NCBI GenBank assembly: GCA_030834835.1
Contig: JAUQXD010000439.1
Span: 1-5,230, forward strand
Origin: Thermoflexales bacterium
GTDB taxonomy: Bacteria > Chloroflexota > Anaerolineae > Fen-1058
Reading direction: 5' to 3'
Length of the DNA stretch: 5,230 nt
In this document: in pieces, positions 4,912 through 5,230 of the stretch
How positions within the stretch are numbered: the first letter of the stretch is position 1
How the letters are laid out: each line of letters opens with the position of its first letter
Notes under the pieces: model-generated
Seen by the model: the letters and a program-made list of their open reading frames with translations, nothing else
Database searches by the model: none
What the model was told of the DNA's origin: nothing
Position numbers and translations under genes: made by a program

Positions 4912-5230
4912 ATGCCGTGTACCCGATGGTTCATTATACCGACCCTGGCTGTGCTGCTGTCAGCGATAGCGCTGGCCGCCTTCTCGGCGCTGAGCATCGA
5001 TTGGGCCGTCTGGCGACCCGCCACGTGCATGCCGACCGCCTGTTTTTGTGAAACGATTGGCGATGGAGCGATTCGGCAGCCGATCAACACCTGGTCGAAT
5101 CTGGCGTTTGTCTGGGTGGGGGCGTTCATTGCGTTTAGCGCCACACCCGATCGGCCTCTGCGGCGTTCCCACGCGCTGATATTAGCCTTCGCCTGTGTGG
5201 GCATCGGCCTGGGATCGTGGTTCTATCATG
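4912..5230 (+). CDS. Ceramidase-like (CREST superfamily) membrane hydrolase, N-terminal part (3' end cut by window edge)
   Basis: The frame is open from an in-frame TGA (4900-4902) to the window edge, giving 106 residues from ATG 4912; GTG 4903 is an alternative start. Residues 7-29 are a hydrophobic N-terminal helix. The diagnostic block is CFCETIGDGAIRQPINTWSN (residues 44-63), the pattern of alkaline ceramidase family proteins (WCE ... EFWNTVSN in human ACER3). Two further hydrophobic segments follow (about 64-78 and 88-105), ending GIGLGSWFYH. That block matches GMGSWCFH of ACER3, so His106 at the last full codon is the probable first zinc ligand. Such enzymes are seven-helix, zinc-dependent amide hydrolases; bacterial members are mostly uncharacterised and their substrate is unknown. 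Glu47 of FCE is kept, while the ACER3 Glu before the WNT motif aligns with Gln56. No clear Shine-Dalgarno is visible. Family call is strong; ceramide as substrate is only a guess. Confidence 0.85.
   Translation, partial: MPCTRWFIIPTLAVLLSAIALAAFSALSIDWAVWRPATCMPTACFCETIGDGAIRQPINTWSNLAFVWVGAFIAFSATPDRPLRRSHALILAFACVGIGLGSWFYH

Noticed and set aside
4869..5204. 111-residue minus-strand open frame near the right edge
   Set aside because: It overlaps the ceramidase-like frame on the plus strand, whose family motifs are clear; the minus-strand product shows none.
1..5230. CRISPR array, tRNA, rRNA, insertion sequence or defence genes
   Set aside because: I saw no regularly spaced direct repeats with unique spacers, no tRNA-like cloverleaf, and no transposase or nuclease motifs. 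The window is filled by four ordinary genes.

Overview
The window holds four protein-coding genes and short gaps between them, at roughly 60% G+C. The C-terminal sequence of the YfhO-like protein, a divergent ScpB with a long acidic tail, and short low-complexity tracts scattered near gene edges together suggest a member of the Chloroflexota (Anaerolineae-like), perhaps from a metagenome assembly. That placement is inference from recalled family resemblance; the sequence carries no rRNA or other decisive marker.

Layout: (1) 2-1513, plus strand, the C-terminal ~500 residues of a YfhO-family multi-pass membrane protein, cut by the left edge. (2) 1531-2496, plus strand, scpB, a chromosome-segregation and condensation protein, starting 17 bases after the YfhO stop. 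A consensus extended -10 element overlaps that stop codon, so scpB may have its own promoter. (3) 2500-2531, a perfect 14-bp hairpin with a GAAA loop and flanking A and T runs, placed as a shared terminator between two convergent genes. (4) 2558-4804, minus strand, maeB, a full-length malic enzyme fused to a phosphotransacetylase-like domain, with a clear ribosome binding site and a good promoter. (5) 4805-4911, a divergent intergenic region. (6) 4912-5230, plus strand, the N-terminal 106 residues of a ceramidase-like (CREST superfamily) membrane hydrolase, cut by the right edge. It has no stop codon in the window, so an ORF scan that requires a stop would miss it.

The genes do not form one pathway. 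YfhO-type proteins act at the cell envelope, ScpB in the SMC condensin complex, MaeB in malate-to-pyruvate carbon flow, and the ceramidase-like protein probably in lipid hydrolysis. I see no sign of a defence system, mobile element, CRISPR array or RNA gene. The most unusual material is small in scale: a repeat unit (ttacgcaacacgcac) that occurs both inside the YfhO reading frame and beside the terminator; simple-sequence-like tracts that appear to have supplied the N-terminus of ScpB; a repeat-built acidic ScpB tail; and a roughly threefold excess of GATC. I found no convincing new biological system here.
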